Below are positions 27,156 through 35,950 of a stretch of DNA of 51,574 nucleotides, piece after piece. Source of the DNA: Skermanella stibiiresistens SB22 (GTDB taxonomy: Bacteria > Pseudomonadota > Alphaproteobacteria > Azospirillales > Azospirillaceae); contig NZ_AVFL01000037.1 of assembly GCF_000576635.1 (NCBI RefSeq), positions 1-51,574 of the forward strand. The letters run 5' to 3'. A program made the position numbers and the translations under genes. Position 1 is the first letter of the stretch. Every line of letters starts with the position of its first letter. The notes under the pieces were generated by a model, which was not told the DNA's origin, searched no databases, and saw nothing but the letters and a program-made list of their open reading frames with translations.

Positions 27156-27677
27156 ATGTTTTTCGACGATTGGACAGGCCTGCTGAGAACGGTCGTGGTT
27201 GGCGTGCTGGCCTATGTCGCCATCGTCCTGCTCCTGCGCGTCACCGGCAAGCGCACGCTGTCGAAGATGAACGCGTTCGACCTGATCGTCACGGTGGCCT
27301 TGGGCTCGACGCTGGCGACGATCCTGCTGTCGGAGAGCGTCGCCCTGGCGGAGGGCATCCTTGGCTTCGCCGTGCTGGTCTTCCTTCAGATGCTGGTCGC
27401 CTGGGCCTCCGTCCGCTGGCAGGTGGTCCGCGACATCGTCAAGGCCAAGCCGACCCTGCTGCTGCACAAGGGCAGGATCCTCGACGAGGCCCTGGTCGAC
27501 ACCAGGGTGGCGCCGGACGAGGTGATGGCCGCCGTCCGGTCCAGCGGCCACGCCAGCCTGGAGCAGGTCGAGGCGGTCGTGCTGGAAACCGATGGCAGCT
27601 TCAGCGTCGTCGGGCCGTCGCCCGATGGCTCCACCTCGGCCCTGGCGAACGTGCCGATGCCGAGCGGGACCGCCTGA
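27156..27677 (+). CDS. DUF421/YetF-like membrane protein
   Basis: A 173-residue protein with three N-terminal membrane segments (about 8-26, 40-58, 66-84). The characteristic cytoplasmic DUF421 domain follows, with LLRVTGKRTLSKMNAFDLIVTVALGS and KPTLLLHKGRILDEAL. The function of this family is poorly known. It converges on fdsD with a 19-bp gap. Confidence 0.85.
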   Translation: MFFDDWTGLLRTVVVGVLAYVAIVLLLRVTGKRTLSKMNAFDLIVTVALGSTLATILLSESVALAEGILGFAVLVFLQMLVAWASVRWQVVRDIVKAKPTLLLHKGRILDEALVDTRVAPDEVMAAVRSSGHASLEQVEAVVLETDGSFSVVGPSPDGSTSALANVPMPSGTA

Positions 27678-27696
27678 TACCGGCCACCCCGCCGTT

Positions 27697-27939
27697 TCAC
27701 CCATCCGAAGCCACCGGCACCTCCACCGGGATCGAGGGCAGCATGCGGGCCGCCTCGCGCACGAGATCGTCCAAGCCCTCGCCGCCGGCCGCCACATGGG
27801 CGTACAGCGCCTTCCGCATGCGCGGGTCCCAGAAGGCCTTGATGTGGCCGGCGGTTTCGGTCACGGCCTCGTCGTGGGGATAGGATTTGAAGAAGGTGGC
27901 GATCTGGTTCGCCATGCGGATCATGTCCTTGGGCTGCAC
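27697..27939 (-). CDS. fdsD: Formate dehydrogenase delta subunit
   Basis: An 80-residue FdsD protein with the family pattern MIRMANQIATFF, then HIKAFWDPRMR. FdsD is needed for an active, stable NAD-dependent formate dehydrogenase. The start is GTG at 27939 with AAGGAG 8 nt upstream. It is last of the fdsGBACD genes, 27 bp after fdsC. Confidence 0.92.
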   Translation of the reverse strand: MQPKDMIRMANQIATFFKSYPHDEAVTETAGHIKAFWDPRMRKALYAHVAAGGEGLDDLVREAARMLPSIPVEVPVASDG

Positions 27940-27966
27940 GGTCGGCTCTCCTTTGCGCTACTATGA

Positions 27967-28785
27967 TCAGTGGAACAGCACGACGCTCTCGGCGCGCGAC
28001 ATGGCGCCCAGCACCATGCCGGCCTGCCGGGCGAGATCGAGGGCGAGCGAGGTCGGGGCCGAGAAGGTGGCGAGCAGCGGGATGCCGACGGCCGCCGCCT
28101 TCTGGACGAGCTCGAAGCTGCACCGGCTGGTCATCACCGCGAAGCCGGACGACGGGTCCAGGCCGCCCCGCACAATCGCGCCGATCATCTTGTCCAGCGC
28201 GTTGTGGCGGCCGACGTCCTCGCGGGCCAGCAGGATGCGGCCGGACGGGTCGCACCACGCGGCGGCGTGGACCGAGCGGTTGGCCCGGTTCATCGCCTGG
28301 AAGCCGGGCAGCCCGGCGAAGGCGGCCAGCACCGCCGCCGAGGTCGGCTCGAACCCGGCCCGCACCGGGCGCGGCTTGCGGATGACACCCTCCAGGCTCT
28401 CCGCCCCGCACAGCCCGCAGCCCGATCGGCCCTCCATCGACCGCTTGCGCAGCGCCCGGCGCGCCATCAGCATCTTGTCCACCGCCAGATCGACCGAGAT
28501 GCCGGCGGCCTGCGTCTCGACCGTGACGCCCTGCACGTCGGCGCCACTATTCAGGATCTCCTCGCCCAGGCTGAAGCCGACGGCGAAGTCCTCCAGGTCG
28601 GCGGGGGTCGCCATCATCACGGCGTGCGAGCGGCCGTTGTAGAGGATGGCGACCGGAACCTCCTCCGGCACCTGCCACATCACCGCCTCCGCCGCCCCGC
28701 CCCCGGCCCGGAAGCCGGAGCCGGTGGCGACGGTGGAACAGGTGGAGGTCCGGCCCCCCGTAACGGTCGCGGCGGTCGCGGTCAT
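27967..28785 (-). CDS. fdsC: Formate dehydrogenase accessory sulfurtransferase (FdhD/FdsC)
   Basis: A 272-residue FdhD-family protein. The conserved CxxC loop is visible in RSGCGLCGAESLEG, and SRCSFELVQKAAAVGIPLLATFSAPTSLA is the typical C-terminal block. FdhD/FdsC binds and delivers the sulfurated molybdenum cofactor to the formate dehydrogenase. The ATG at 28785 overlaps the fdsA stop by one base (TGATG); a GTG at 28788 is also in frame. Confidence 0.92.
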   Translation of the reverse strand: MTATAATVTGGRTSTCSTVATGSGFRAGGGAAEAVMWQVPEEVPVAILYNGRSHAVMMATPADLEDFAVGFSLGEEILNSGADVQGVTVETQAAGISVDLAVDKMLMARRALRKRSMEGRSGCGLCGAESLEGVIRKPRPVRAGFEPTSAAVLAAFAGLPGFQAMNRANRSVHAAAWCDPSGRILLAREDVGRHNALDKMIGAIVRGGLDPSSGFAVMTSRCSFELVQKAAAVGIPLLATFSAPTSLALDLARQAGMVLGAMSRAESVVLFH

Positions 28786-31643
28786 CACTCTGCCGCCTGG
28801 CTCGGCGTGGCGGGAGCGATCCGGCGGCGCTCGATGCCGTCGCTCTCATACTGGACCTGCCAGTCCGAGGGCTGGTTGCTCCGCGTCACCTGCACCGCCG
28901 TCACCTTGTATTCCGGGCAATTGGTCGCCCAATCCGAATGCTCGGTCGTGACCACGTTGGCGCCGGTCACCGGATGGTGGAAGGTGGTGTAGACGACGCC
29001 TTGCGGCATCCGGTCGGAGATCCTGGCCCGCAAGGTCGTGCCGCCGACGCGGCTGGCCAGCGAGATCAGGTCGCCGTCGCGGACACCCCGCTCCTCCGCG
29101 TCGTGGGGGTGGATCTCCAGCATGTCCTCCGGGTGCCACGCCACGTTGGCGGTGCGCCGCGTCTGAGCGCCGACATTGTAGTGGCTGAGGATGCGGCCGG
29201 TGGTCAGGATCAGCGGGAAGTAGCGGGACGTGCGCTCCTCGGTCGCCACGAACTCGGTGATCATGAAGCGGCCCTTGCCGCGGATGAAGCCATCGACATG
29301 CATCAGCGGCGTGCCGAGCGGCACCGCGTCGTCGCACGGCCATTGCAGGCTGCCCAGCCGGTCCAGCTTCTCGAAGCTGACGCCGCGGAAGGTGGGGGTC
29401 AGCCGGGCGATCTCGTCCATGATCTGCGCCGCGTTGTCGTACCGCATGGAATAGCCCATCGCGGTGACCAGATCGCAGATCACCTGCCATTCCGCCTTGC
29501 CGGTCTTGGGCGCCATCGCCGGGCGCACCCGGTTGATGCGCCGCTCGGCGTTGGTGAAGGTGCCGTCCTTCTCCAGGAACGAGGTGCCGGGCAGGAAGAC
29601 GTGGGCGAAGGTCGCCGTCTCGTTCAGGAACAGGTCCTGCACGATGACGCATTCCATCGCCTCCAGCGCGGAGGTCACGTGATGTGTGTTGGGGTCGGAC
29701 TGCGCGATGTCCTCGCCCTGGACGAACAGTCCCATGAAGGTGCCTTCGGCCGCGGCGTCGAACATGTTGGGGATGCGCAGGCCCGGCTCCGGATCGAGCG
29801 CCGCCTGCCAGACCTCCTCGAACACCTGCCGCACCGCGTCGTCGGAGACGTGGCGGTAGCCCGCCAGCTCGTGCGGGAAGGAGCCCATGTCGCACGAGCC
29901 CTGCACGTTGTTCTGGCCGCGCAGCGGATTGACGCCGACGCCCCGGCGGCCGATGTTGCCGGTCGCCATCGCGAGGTTCGCCATGCCCATCACCATGGTC
30001 GAGCCCTGGCTGTGCTCGGTGACGCCCAGGCCGTAATAGATGGCGCCGTTGCCTCCCGTGGCGTAGAGCCGCGCGGCGGCGCGCATGTCGGCGGCGGGAA
30101 TGCCGGTCAGCGCCTCGGTCTCCTCGGGGCTGTTGCGCGTCTCGGCGATGAAATTCCGCCAGCGGTCGAACTCGACCAGATCGCACCGCTCGGTCACGAA
30201 GGCCTCGTCGACCAGACCCTCGGTCACGATCACGTGGGCCATCGCATTGACGGCGGCGACGTTGGCGCCGGGCCGAAGCTGGAGGTGGAACTGGGCGTTG
30301 ACGTGGGGGCTGCGGACCAGATCGATCCGGCGCGGATCCATCACGATCAGCTTGGCGCCCTGGCGCAGCCGCTTCTTCATGCGCGAGCCGAACACGGGAT
30401 GGCCGTCGGTCGGATTGGCGCCGATCAGCAGGATGACGTCGCTGTCATCGACGCTGGCGAAGTCCTGGGTGCCGGCCGAGGTGCCGAAGGTCTGCTTGAG
30501 CCCGTAGCCGGTCGGCGAGTGGCAAACCCGGGCGCATGTGTCGACGTTGTTGTTGCCGAACGCGGCGCGGACCATCTTCTGCACCACGAAGACCTCCTCG
30601 TTGGTGCAACGGGACGAGGTGATGCCGCCGATCGAGCCCTTGCCGTATTTCGCCTGGACGGCAAGTAGACGCGCGGCGGCGTAGGAGATCGCCTCCGGCC
30701 ACGACACGGCGCGCCACGGATCGGTGATCCTCTCCCGGATCATCGGGTTGTAAATGCGGTCCTGGTGGGTGGCGTAACCCCAGGCGAAGCGGCCCTTGAC
30801 GCAGGAATGGCCCTCGTTGGCGCCGCCTTCCTTGTCCGGCACCATGCGGACCACCGTGTCGCCCTGCATCTCGGCGCGGAACGAGCAGCCGACGCCGCAA
30901 TAGGCGCAGGTGGTCTGGACCGAGTGTTCGGGCAGGCCATGCTCGATGACCGACTTCTCCATCAGGGTAGCGGTCGGGCAGGCCTGGACGCAGGCGCCGC
31001 ACGAGACGCATTCCGACTCCATGAAGCTCTCGGCGGCGCTGGCGGAGACCTTGCTGTCGAACCCCCGGCCCTCGATGGTCAGCGCGAAGGTGCCCTGGGT
31101 CTCGGCGCAGGCGCGCACGCAGCGCGAGCAGGCGATGCACTTGCTGGGGTCGAAGGTGAAATACGGATTGCTCTCGTCCTTCTCCGCCTTCAGGTGGTTG
31201 GCGCCGTCGAAGCCGTAGCGCACCTGGCGCAAGCCGACGACGCCGGCCATGTCCTGAAGCTCGCAGTCGCCGTTGGTCGGGCAGGTCAGGCAGTCGAGCG
31301 GGTGGTCGGAGATGTAGAGCTCCATCACGCCGCGCCGCATCCGCTCCAGCTTGGTCGACTGGGTCTTGACCTTCATCCCGGGCGCCACCGGCGTGGTGCA
31401 GGAGGCGGGCGTGCCGCGCCGTCCCTCGATCTCGACCATGCACAGGCGGCACGAGCCGAAGGCTTCGATGCTGTCGGTGGCGCACAGCTTGGGAACGTTG
31501 ACGCCGGCCTCGGCGGCGGCGCGCATGATCGAGGTGCCGGCCGGCACCGTCACGGCGCGGCCGTCGATGTCGAGGGTGACGCTGGTCTCGGACACGCGCT
31601 GGGGCGTTCCGTAATCCATCTGCTTGATCGTGATCGCCGTCAT
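28785..31643 (-). CDS. fdsA: NAD-dependent formate dehydrogenase alpha subunit (molybdopterin)
   Basis: A 952-residue catalytic subunit. In order it has a [2Fe-2S] domain (about residues 15-95; CATDSIEAFGSCRLCMVEIEG), a NuoG-like HPLDCLTCPTNGDCELQ cluster, two [4Fe-4S] motifs (CIACSRCVRACAE, CVSCGACVQACPT), a further cluster CAYCGVGC, and the bis-MGD catalytic domain. Cys in RVCHSPT is the likely molybdenum ligand, not selenocysteine. It oxidises formate to CO2. The ATG at 31643 is chosen because homology starts there; an upstream extension would run through a palindromic repeat. Cytoplasmic. Confidence 0.95.
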   Translation of the reverse strand: MTAITIKQMDYGTPQRVSETSVTLDIDGRAVTVPAGTSIMRAAAEAGVNVPKLCATDSIEAFGSCRLCMVEIEGRRGTPASCTTPVAPGMKVKTQSTKLERMRRGVMELYISDHPLDCLTCPTNGDCELQDMAGVVGLRQVRYGFDGANHLKAEKDESNPYFTFDPSKCIACSRCVRACAETQGTFALTIEGRGFDSKVSASAAESFMESECVSCGACVQACPTATLMEKSVIEHGLPEHSVQTTCAYCGVGCSFRAEMQGDTVVRMVPDKEGGANEGHSCVKGRFAWGYATHQDRIYNPMIRERITDPWRAVSWPEAISYAAARLLAVQAKYGKGSIGGITSSRCTNEEVFVVQKMVRAAFGNNNVDTCARVCHSPTGYGLKQTFGTSAGTQDFASVDDSDVILLIGANPTDGHPVFGSRMKKRLRQGAKLIVMDPRRIDLVRSPHVNAQFHLQLRPGANVAAVNAMAHVIVTEGLVDEAFVTERCDLVEFDRWRNFIAETRNSPEETEALTGIPAADMRAAARLYATGGNGAIYYGLGVTEHSQGSTMVMGMANLAMATGNIGRRGVGVNPLRGQNNVQGSCDMGSFPHELAGYRHVSDDAVRQVFEEVWQAALDPEPGLRIPNMFDAAAEGTFMGLFVQGEDIAQSDPNTHHVTSALEAMECVIVQDLFLNETATFAHVFLPGTSFLEKDGTFTNAERRINRVRPAMAPKTGKAEWQVICDLVTAMGYSMRYDNAAQIMDEIARLTPTFRGVSFEKLDRLGSLQWPCDDAVPLGTPLMHVDGFIRGKGRFMITEFVATEERTSRYFPLILTTGRILSHYNVGAQTRRTANVAWHPEDMLEIHPHDAEERGVRDGDLISLASRVGGTTLRARISDRMPQGVVYTTFHHPVTGANVVTTEHSDWATNCPEYKVTAVQVTRSNQPSDWQVQYESDGIERRRIAPATPSQAAE

Positions 31644-31706
31644 GTCGGTGGTCCTTTCGAAAGGGTCGCTCGGCGGTGTGTGGGTGCCCGTGACGATGGA
31701 GGAATC

Positions 31707-31792
31707 CGTAGGTCGGGTAGAGCGAAGCGGCACCCGACAAGCAGGCGCGCCGGTCGCGGTGTCGGCTGCCGCTTCGCTCTAGCCGACCTACG
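31707..31792. repeat. Long palindromic repeat between fdsB and fdsA
   Basis: Two 25-bp arms (31707-31731 and 31768-31792) are inverted copies with one mismatch, separated by 36 nt. Inside the loop CCGACA and TGTCGG add a second layer of pairing. The arms start CGTAGGTCGG and continue AGAGCGAAGCGGC. This resembles the GTAGGTCGGGTTAGCG-type REP hairpins scattered through proteobacterial genomes. It lies inside a five-gene operon, in the only gap over 30 bp, so it may affect readthrough or mRNA stability. Confidence 0.8.
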
Positions 31793-31797
31793 ATCGC

Positions 31798-33360
31798 TCA
31801 CTCGGCGGCGAGTGCGGCGGCCGGACGGTCGAAATCCTCGGGGAAATGCTTCAGGGCGCTGCGCACCGGCATCGGGGTCAAGCCGCCCATGGCGCAGAGC
31901 GAGCCGTCGGCCATGACCTCGCACAAACCCTCCAGCAGGGTCAGCTGCTTGGGCGAGGCGCCGCCGGCCAGCACGCGGTCCAGGATCTCGACGCCGCGGA
32001 CGGCGCCGATCCGGCAGGGCGTGCATTTGCCACAGGATTCGGCGGCGCAGAACTCCATCGCGAAGCGGGCCTGCATGGCCATGTCCACGGTGTCGTCGAA
32101 CACCACGATGCCGCCGTGGCCGACCATCGCCTCGCGCGCGGCGAAGGCCTCGTAATCCTTCGGCGTGTCGAAATGCTCGGGCGGCAGGTAGGCGCCCAGC
32201 GGGCCGCCGACCTGGACCGCGCGGATCGGCCGGCCCGACGCGGTGCCGCCGCCGAAATCGTACAGCAGCTCGCGCAGGGTGATGCCGAACGCCTTCTCGA
32301 CGATGCCGCCGTGGCGGATGTTGCCGCCGAGCTGGAACGGCTGGGTGCCGCGTGACCGGCCGACACCGAAGTCGCGGTAGAAGGCGCCGCCGCGCGCCAG
32401 GATGACCGGCACGGAGGTCAGCGACAGGACATTGTTGACGACGGTCGGCTTGCCGAACAAGCCCTCCAGCGCCGGCAGCGGCGGCTTGGCCCGGACCATG
32501 CCGCGCTTGCCCTCCAGGCTTTCCAGCATGGCGGTCTCCTCGCCGCAGATATAGGCGCCGGCGCCGACGCGCACCTCCAGGTCGAAGCTGTGCGCGCTGC
32601 CGTGGATCCCGTCGCCCAGCCAGTTCTCGACATAGGCCGCCGTGATGGCGTCGCGCAGGGTGGCGATGGCGTGGGGGTATTCGGACCGGATGTAGATGTA
32701 GCCTTGGCGGGCGCCGACCGCGATGGCCGCGATGGTCATGCCCTCGATCAGGATGAAGGGATCGCCCTCCATGATCATGCGGTCGGCGAAGGTGCCGCTG
32801 TCGCCTTCGTCGGCGTTGCAGCAGATGAACTTCTCGTCGGCCACCGCGTCGTGGACGGTCTTCCACTTGATGCCGGTCGGGAACCCGGCGCCGCCGCGGC
32901 CGCGCAGGCCGGACTCGGTGACCTCGGCGATCACCTGCTCCGGCGTCATCGCCAGCGCCCGTTCCAGCCCGGCGAAACCGCCGTGCTCGCGGTAGTCGTC
33001 GACCGACAACGGGTCGATCACGCCGCAGCGGGCGAAGGTCAGGCGTTCCTGGTTCTTCAGGTAGGGGATCTCCTCGGTCGGGCCGAGGTGGAGAGGATGG
33101 GGCGGCTGGGGGGCGCCCGTGAGGAAACCGGCGTCGAACAGGGCGGGCACGTCGGCGGCGGTGACCGGGCCATAGGCGACGCGGCCCTCGGGGGTCGCGA
33201 CCTCGACCAGCGGCTCCAGCCAGAGCATGCCGCGCGAGCCGTTGCGGACGATTTGGATGTCGGCGCCGCGCCGGTCGGCTTCGATCCGGATCAGGGCGGC
33301 GATCTGGTCGGCGCCCACGGACAGCGCCGCGGCGTCGCGGGGGACGTAGATGGTGATCAT
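31798..33360 (-). CDS. fdsB: NAD-dependent formate dehydrogenase beta subunit (NuoF-like)
   Basis: A 520-residue NuoF/HoxF-like subunit. A thioredoxin-like N-terminal domain (about residues 1-110) is followed by the FMN/NADH-binding region GLRGRGGAGFPTGIKWK, then CNADEGDSGTFADR, and the C-terminal [4Fe-4S] motif SCGKCTPCRIG. It passes electrons from FdsA to NAD+. The ATG at 33360 overlaps the fdsG stop by 4 nt. The palindromic repeat follows the stop. Confidence 0.94.
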   Translation of the reverse strand: MITIYVPRDAAALSVGADQIAALIRIEADRRGADIQIVRNGSRGMLWLEPLVEVATPEGRVAYGPVTAADVPALFDAGFLTGAPQPPHPLHLGPTEEIPYLKNQERLTFARCGVIDPLSVDDYREHGGFAGLERALAMTPEQVIAEVTESGLRGRGGAGFPTGIKWKTVHDAVADEKFICCNADEGDSGTFADRMIMEGDPFILIEGMTIAAIAVGARQGYIYIRSEYPHAIATLRDAITAAYVENWLGDGIHGSAHSFDLEVRVGAGAYICGEETAMLESLEGKRGMVRAKPPLPALEGLFGKPTVVNNVLSLTSVPVILARGGAFYRDFGVGRSRGTQPFQLGGNIRHGGIVEKAFGITLRELLYDFGGGTASGRPIRAVQVGGPLGAYLPPEHFDTPKDYEAFAAREAMVGHGGIVVFDDTVDMAMQARFAMEFCAAESCGKCTPCRIGAVRGVEILDRVLAGGASPKQLTLLEGLCEVMADGSLCAMGGLTPMPVRSALKHFPEDFDRPAAALAAE

Positions 33361-33851
33361 CGCGCGTCTCCGGAAACTTGTGCCGCGAGGGGAGCCGCGA
33401 GGGCGTCGAACCGGTTGGCGTCGACCCGGCCATGCAGGTGGTCGTCGATCATGACGGTGGGGCCGAGCGCGCAATTGCCCAGGCAGAAGACGCCTTCCAG
33501 CGTCACGGCGCCGTCGGCGCGGGTGCCACCCAGCGGTACGCCCAGCCGGCGGGCCGCGTGCTCGACCAACCGGTCGGCGCCGACGGCTTGGCAGGCCTCG
33601 GCCCGGCAGACCTTGACCACGGTGCGACCCTGCGGCTCGCGCTTGAAATCATGATAGAAACTGATGACGCCATGCACTTCCGCCCGCGACAGGTTGAGCG
33701 CGTTGGCGAGCAGGGGAACGGCTTGGTCGTCGATGAAGCCGAATTCGTGCTGAAGGTCATGGAGGATCGGCAGCAGGCTGCCCCGCTGACCCCGATAGCT
33801 TTCCACGATCGCCAGCGCCTTGTCGCGCGTCCACGGCGCATGATCCGCCAT
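33357..33851 (-). CDS. fdsG: NAD-dependent formate dehydrogenase gamma subunit (NuoE-like)
   Basis: A 164-residue NuoE-like [2Fe-2S] protein. The four cysteine ligands lie in VCRAEACQAVG and GVFCLGNCALGP, and HGVISFYHDF is typical of the family. First gene of the fdsGBACD operon; its promoter must lie in the 104 bp upstream. Confidence 0.94.
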   Translation of the reverse strand: MADHAPWTRDKALAIVESYRGQRGSLLPILHDLQHEFGFIDDQAVPLLANALNLSRAEVHGVISFYHDFKREPQGRTVVKVCRAEACQAVGADRLVEHAARRLGVPLGGTRADGAVTLEGVFCLGNCALGPTVMIDDHLHGRVDANRFDALAAPLAAQVSGDAR

Positions 33852-33919
33852 CCCGTTTCTCCCCTGCTGGTATTATGTATTTCTCCGGCGTGGGAGGGAG
33901 GATGAGGATGGGCGGCTTG

Positions 33920-33937
33920 ATTTGGCAAATTTCAAAT
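33920..33937. promoter_or_regulatory. Symmetric site upstream of fdsG
   Basis: ATTTG-N8-CAAAT, with a T-N-A-type symmetric core as in LysR boxes, lies about 70 bp before the fdsG start in the only AT-richer part of this gap. It is a candidate activator site for the formate dehydrogenase operon. Confidence 0.3.
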
Positions 33938-33955
33938 GTTGATTGAGTGATAGGG

Positions 33956-34735
33956 TTAGGCTATCGCCGCGACCTGTTGGGCGGGGATGCCGTGGGCGTG
34001 GGGGCTGAAGGGCGGCGGTGACGCGGGGAGCGGTGCCGGGGCTGATGCCGGGAACGGTGCTGGGACAGATGCCGGGGCGGTGGAGGCCTTCAGGGCCGCG
34101 AAATGGGCGGTGACCCTGGCAAGTTCAGCGGAAAGGTAACCATTGGTCACTATCCGGGCCATGAGGTCATCCTCGGAGAGGGCCGGGTCATCCTCGGTTT
34201 CGGGCTCGATTTCGGGCTCGGGGGTGGCGCTGGGTATGGGTTCGGCAGCCGGCTCCGGAACAAAGCCGGGGCGGAAGCGGATGGGATCAAGGTCCTCTTC
34301 CGGATCGCCGGGAAGGCTCTCCAGATCGGCGTCGGGGTGCGGGCGGCTGTCGAGGGCGCCGTGATGGTGATGGGCGATGCGCTTGTCCTGGATCACGCCG
34401 CGCAGCTTCAGGCGGAACTCGATGGCGCGAAGGGCCAGGGCCGGTCGCTTGGTCTCGAACGCGTCCTCGATCACCCAGCCGACTTGCTCGTCGGCCTCGT
34501 CCAGGTGGGCTTGGTGTTGGACGCACCGGGCGGTGCGGATTTCGTCAACGCGGATGCGGATTTCCGGCTGGCGCATGAGAAAGGCGCCGCGCTGCTTGGC
34601 GCCATTGGCCGAATACCCCGCCCGACGCGCCGCCTCCGCGCCGCCGACATTGAACGACATCGCCTCGCAGAAGGCTTCTTGGCGGGAGGTCAGGCGAGGG
34701 CGGGAGGCGGGGGCGGCGGGTGGTGAGGGCTTCAT
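33956..34735 (-). CDS. Orphan terminase-small-subunit-like protein
   Basis: A 259-residue protein. Residues about 15-65 (LTSRQEAFCEAMSFNVGGAEAARRAGYSANGAKQRG, then LMRQPEIRIRVDEI) match the DNA-binding start of phage terminase small subunits. The rest is unlike a phage protein: a middle part rich in His, Asp, Glu and Pro, and a C-terminal third that is mostly Pro, Ala and Ser. No large terminase, portal or capsid gene is near. It may be a prophage relic or a domesticated DNA-binding protein. Confidence 0.65.
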   Translation of the reverse strand: MKPSPPAAPASRPRLTSRQEAFCEAMSFNVGGAEAARRAGYSANGAKQRGAFLMRQPEIRIRVDEIRTARCVQHQAHLDEADEQVGWVIEDAFETKRPALALRAIEFRLKLRGVIQDKRIAHHHHGALDSRPHPDADLESLPGDPEEDLDPIRFRPGFVPEPAAEPIPSATPEPEIEPETEDDPALSEDDLMARIVTNGYLSAELARVTAHFAALKASTAPASVPAPFPASAPAPLPASPPPFSPHAHGIPAQQVAAIA

Positions 34736-34916
34736 GGCGGGCGCCTTCGGGGTGGATAGGAATGTCTGTGGAAAATTATCCTATTTTGCATCAGGTGGCA
34801 AGACTGGCGGCGATGTGCTGGGCGTGATCGGCGGCAGCAGGGCGCCCGAGATCAGCAGGAGTTTTCCGACCGTCCTGGGCGGTGGCTGGGACGGCGGCGG
34901 GGCCAGGCGCGCGGTT

Positions 34917-35342
34917 CTATGACCGCGCGAGCTCCGCGAGGGTTCCCTGGTCCAGGGCTCCGGAGAAATAGCGGTCCAGCGCTTCCTGGAACGCCGGCTC
35001 GCCCGGCCGCGCCTGGGTGAACAGCGTCATCGACGAGTGGAACTTCAGATCATCCGGGCTGCCGAAGATTGCGTGGACGGACCTGTCCGGCACGCGATTG
35101 ACCAGCCGCGTCAGCTCGATCAGGCGCGGGCCGAGGACGGGGTGATCCAGGTAGGCCCGCGCCTCGTCCAGCGAGGCGATGGCGTAGCGCTGGGCCATGG
35201 CGCTGTGCCCCAGCCCGGCGATCTGCGGGAACACGAACCACATCCAGTGGCTGCTCTTGCGGCCGGACTCCAGCTCCCGGCGCACTTCCGCGATGACGGG
35301 CTCTTGGGCTTGGACGAAGCGGTCGAGGTTGTGGGTGGTCAT
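34917..35342 (-). CDS. DUF1810 family protein
   Basis: A 141-residue, full-length DUF1810 protein (LDRFVQAQEPVIAEVRRELE, SSHWMWFVFPQIAGLGHS, SPDDLKFHSSMTLF). The family is usually encoded alone and its function is unknown. A second copy of its first third, almost identical in DNA and with shared upstream sequence, lies at 37271-37393. Confidence 0.85.
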   Translation of the reverse strand: MTTHNLDRFVQAQEPVIAEVRRELESGRKSSHWMWFVFPQIAGLGHSAMAQRYAIASLDEARAYLDHPVLGPRLIELTRLVNRVPDRSVHAIFGSPDDLKFHSSMTLFTQARPGEPAFQEALDRYFSGALDQGTLAELARS

Positions 35343-35465
35343 GGCTGTGTCCGGGGTGGTGGCGGGTGGGCGTCGAGTTGATCATAGTGTGGGTGGCGGC
35401 GATCGGCGATCCCGCGTGGGCATTCGATTAATGGGGGTCCGTCCCGGGACCTTATGCTGAATTCA

Positions 35466-35948
35466 TCATGACGGCGCGAACAGCCGCGCGTCCCATGGTA
35501 CTTGCCTCGACCGTGCCGCCCGGATGTCGGCAAAGTCAGGGTGCGGTTGGTTGATAAGCACGTTGCGCTCGAAGCCCATGGCCGGGTGTGATGGTACGAC
35601 CAAGACCGCGGAACGCCGGCTGTCGTACCACGCATCGCCGTAAGCGCGACTTGCCACGTGATCAGGGTCGGCCCATCCGGAAACATCGCTTGGACCGACT
35701 TCTTCGATCGCGATCCGGCCGGGAATGAAAACTTCGGCGAAGTGTTGCCCCACAGGAATTTTGCCGATCCGAGTATGCGCCAGCTTCTCCAACATGGCGG
35801 TGGCGAAGCCGAGCCCCGCATAGACGACGTAGCGCCCCTTGCTGTTCCAGTGTCCGCCAATTTTGAAGGCGCCGCCGCCGTCCAGCAAAGGAAAGCGGTC
35901 ATCGGCGATCCGGAAGGCCGTAAGCGGCCCGGTCGGGTGCGACGGCAT
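35466..35948 (-). CDS. RES-domain toxin (NAD+ phosphorylase family)
   Basis: A 160-residue RES protein with the start TAFRIADDRFPLLDGGGAFKIGGHWNSKGRYVVYAG and the later AMLEKLAHTRIGKIPVG. RES toxins degrade NAD+ and are neutralised by a partner with an Xre/MbcA fold, which is encoded 2 bp upstream here. Antitoxin first, toxin second is the usual order. A fragment similar to its central part recurs in the mosaic near 41500. Confidence 0.87.
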   Translation of the reverse strand: MPSHPTGPLTAFRIADDRFPLLDGGGAFKIGGHWNSKGRYVVYAGLGFATAMLEKLAHTRIGKIPVGQHFAEVFIPGRIAIEEVGPSDVSGWADPDHVASRAYGDAWYDSRRSAVLVVPSHPAMGFERNVLINQPHPDFADIRAARSRQVPWDARLFAPS

Positions 35949-35950
35949 GT

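Noticed and set aside
28938-30668. Long plus-strand open frame opposite fdsA
   Set aside because: Composition is typical of a shadow frame, and fdsA is unmistakable on the other strand.
33945-33961. A 17-bp sequence (GAGTGATAGGGTTAGGC) shared with 40817-40833 at the transposase stop
   Set aside because: One exact 17-mer match in a window this size can arise by chance, and the flanks do not match. It was not treated as a transposase end.
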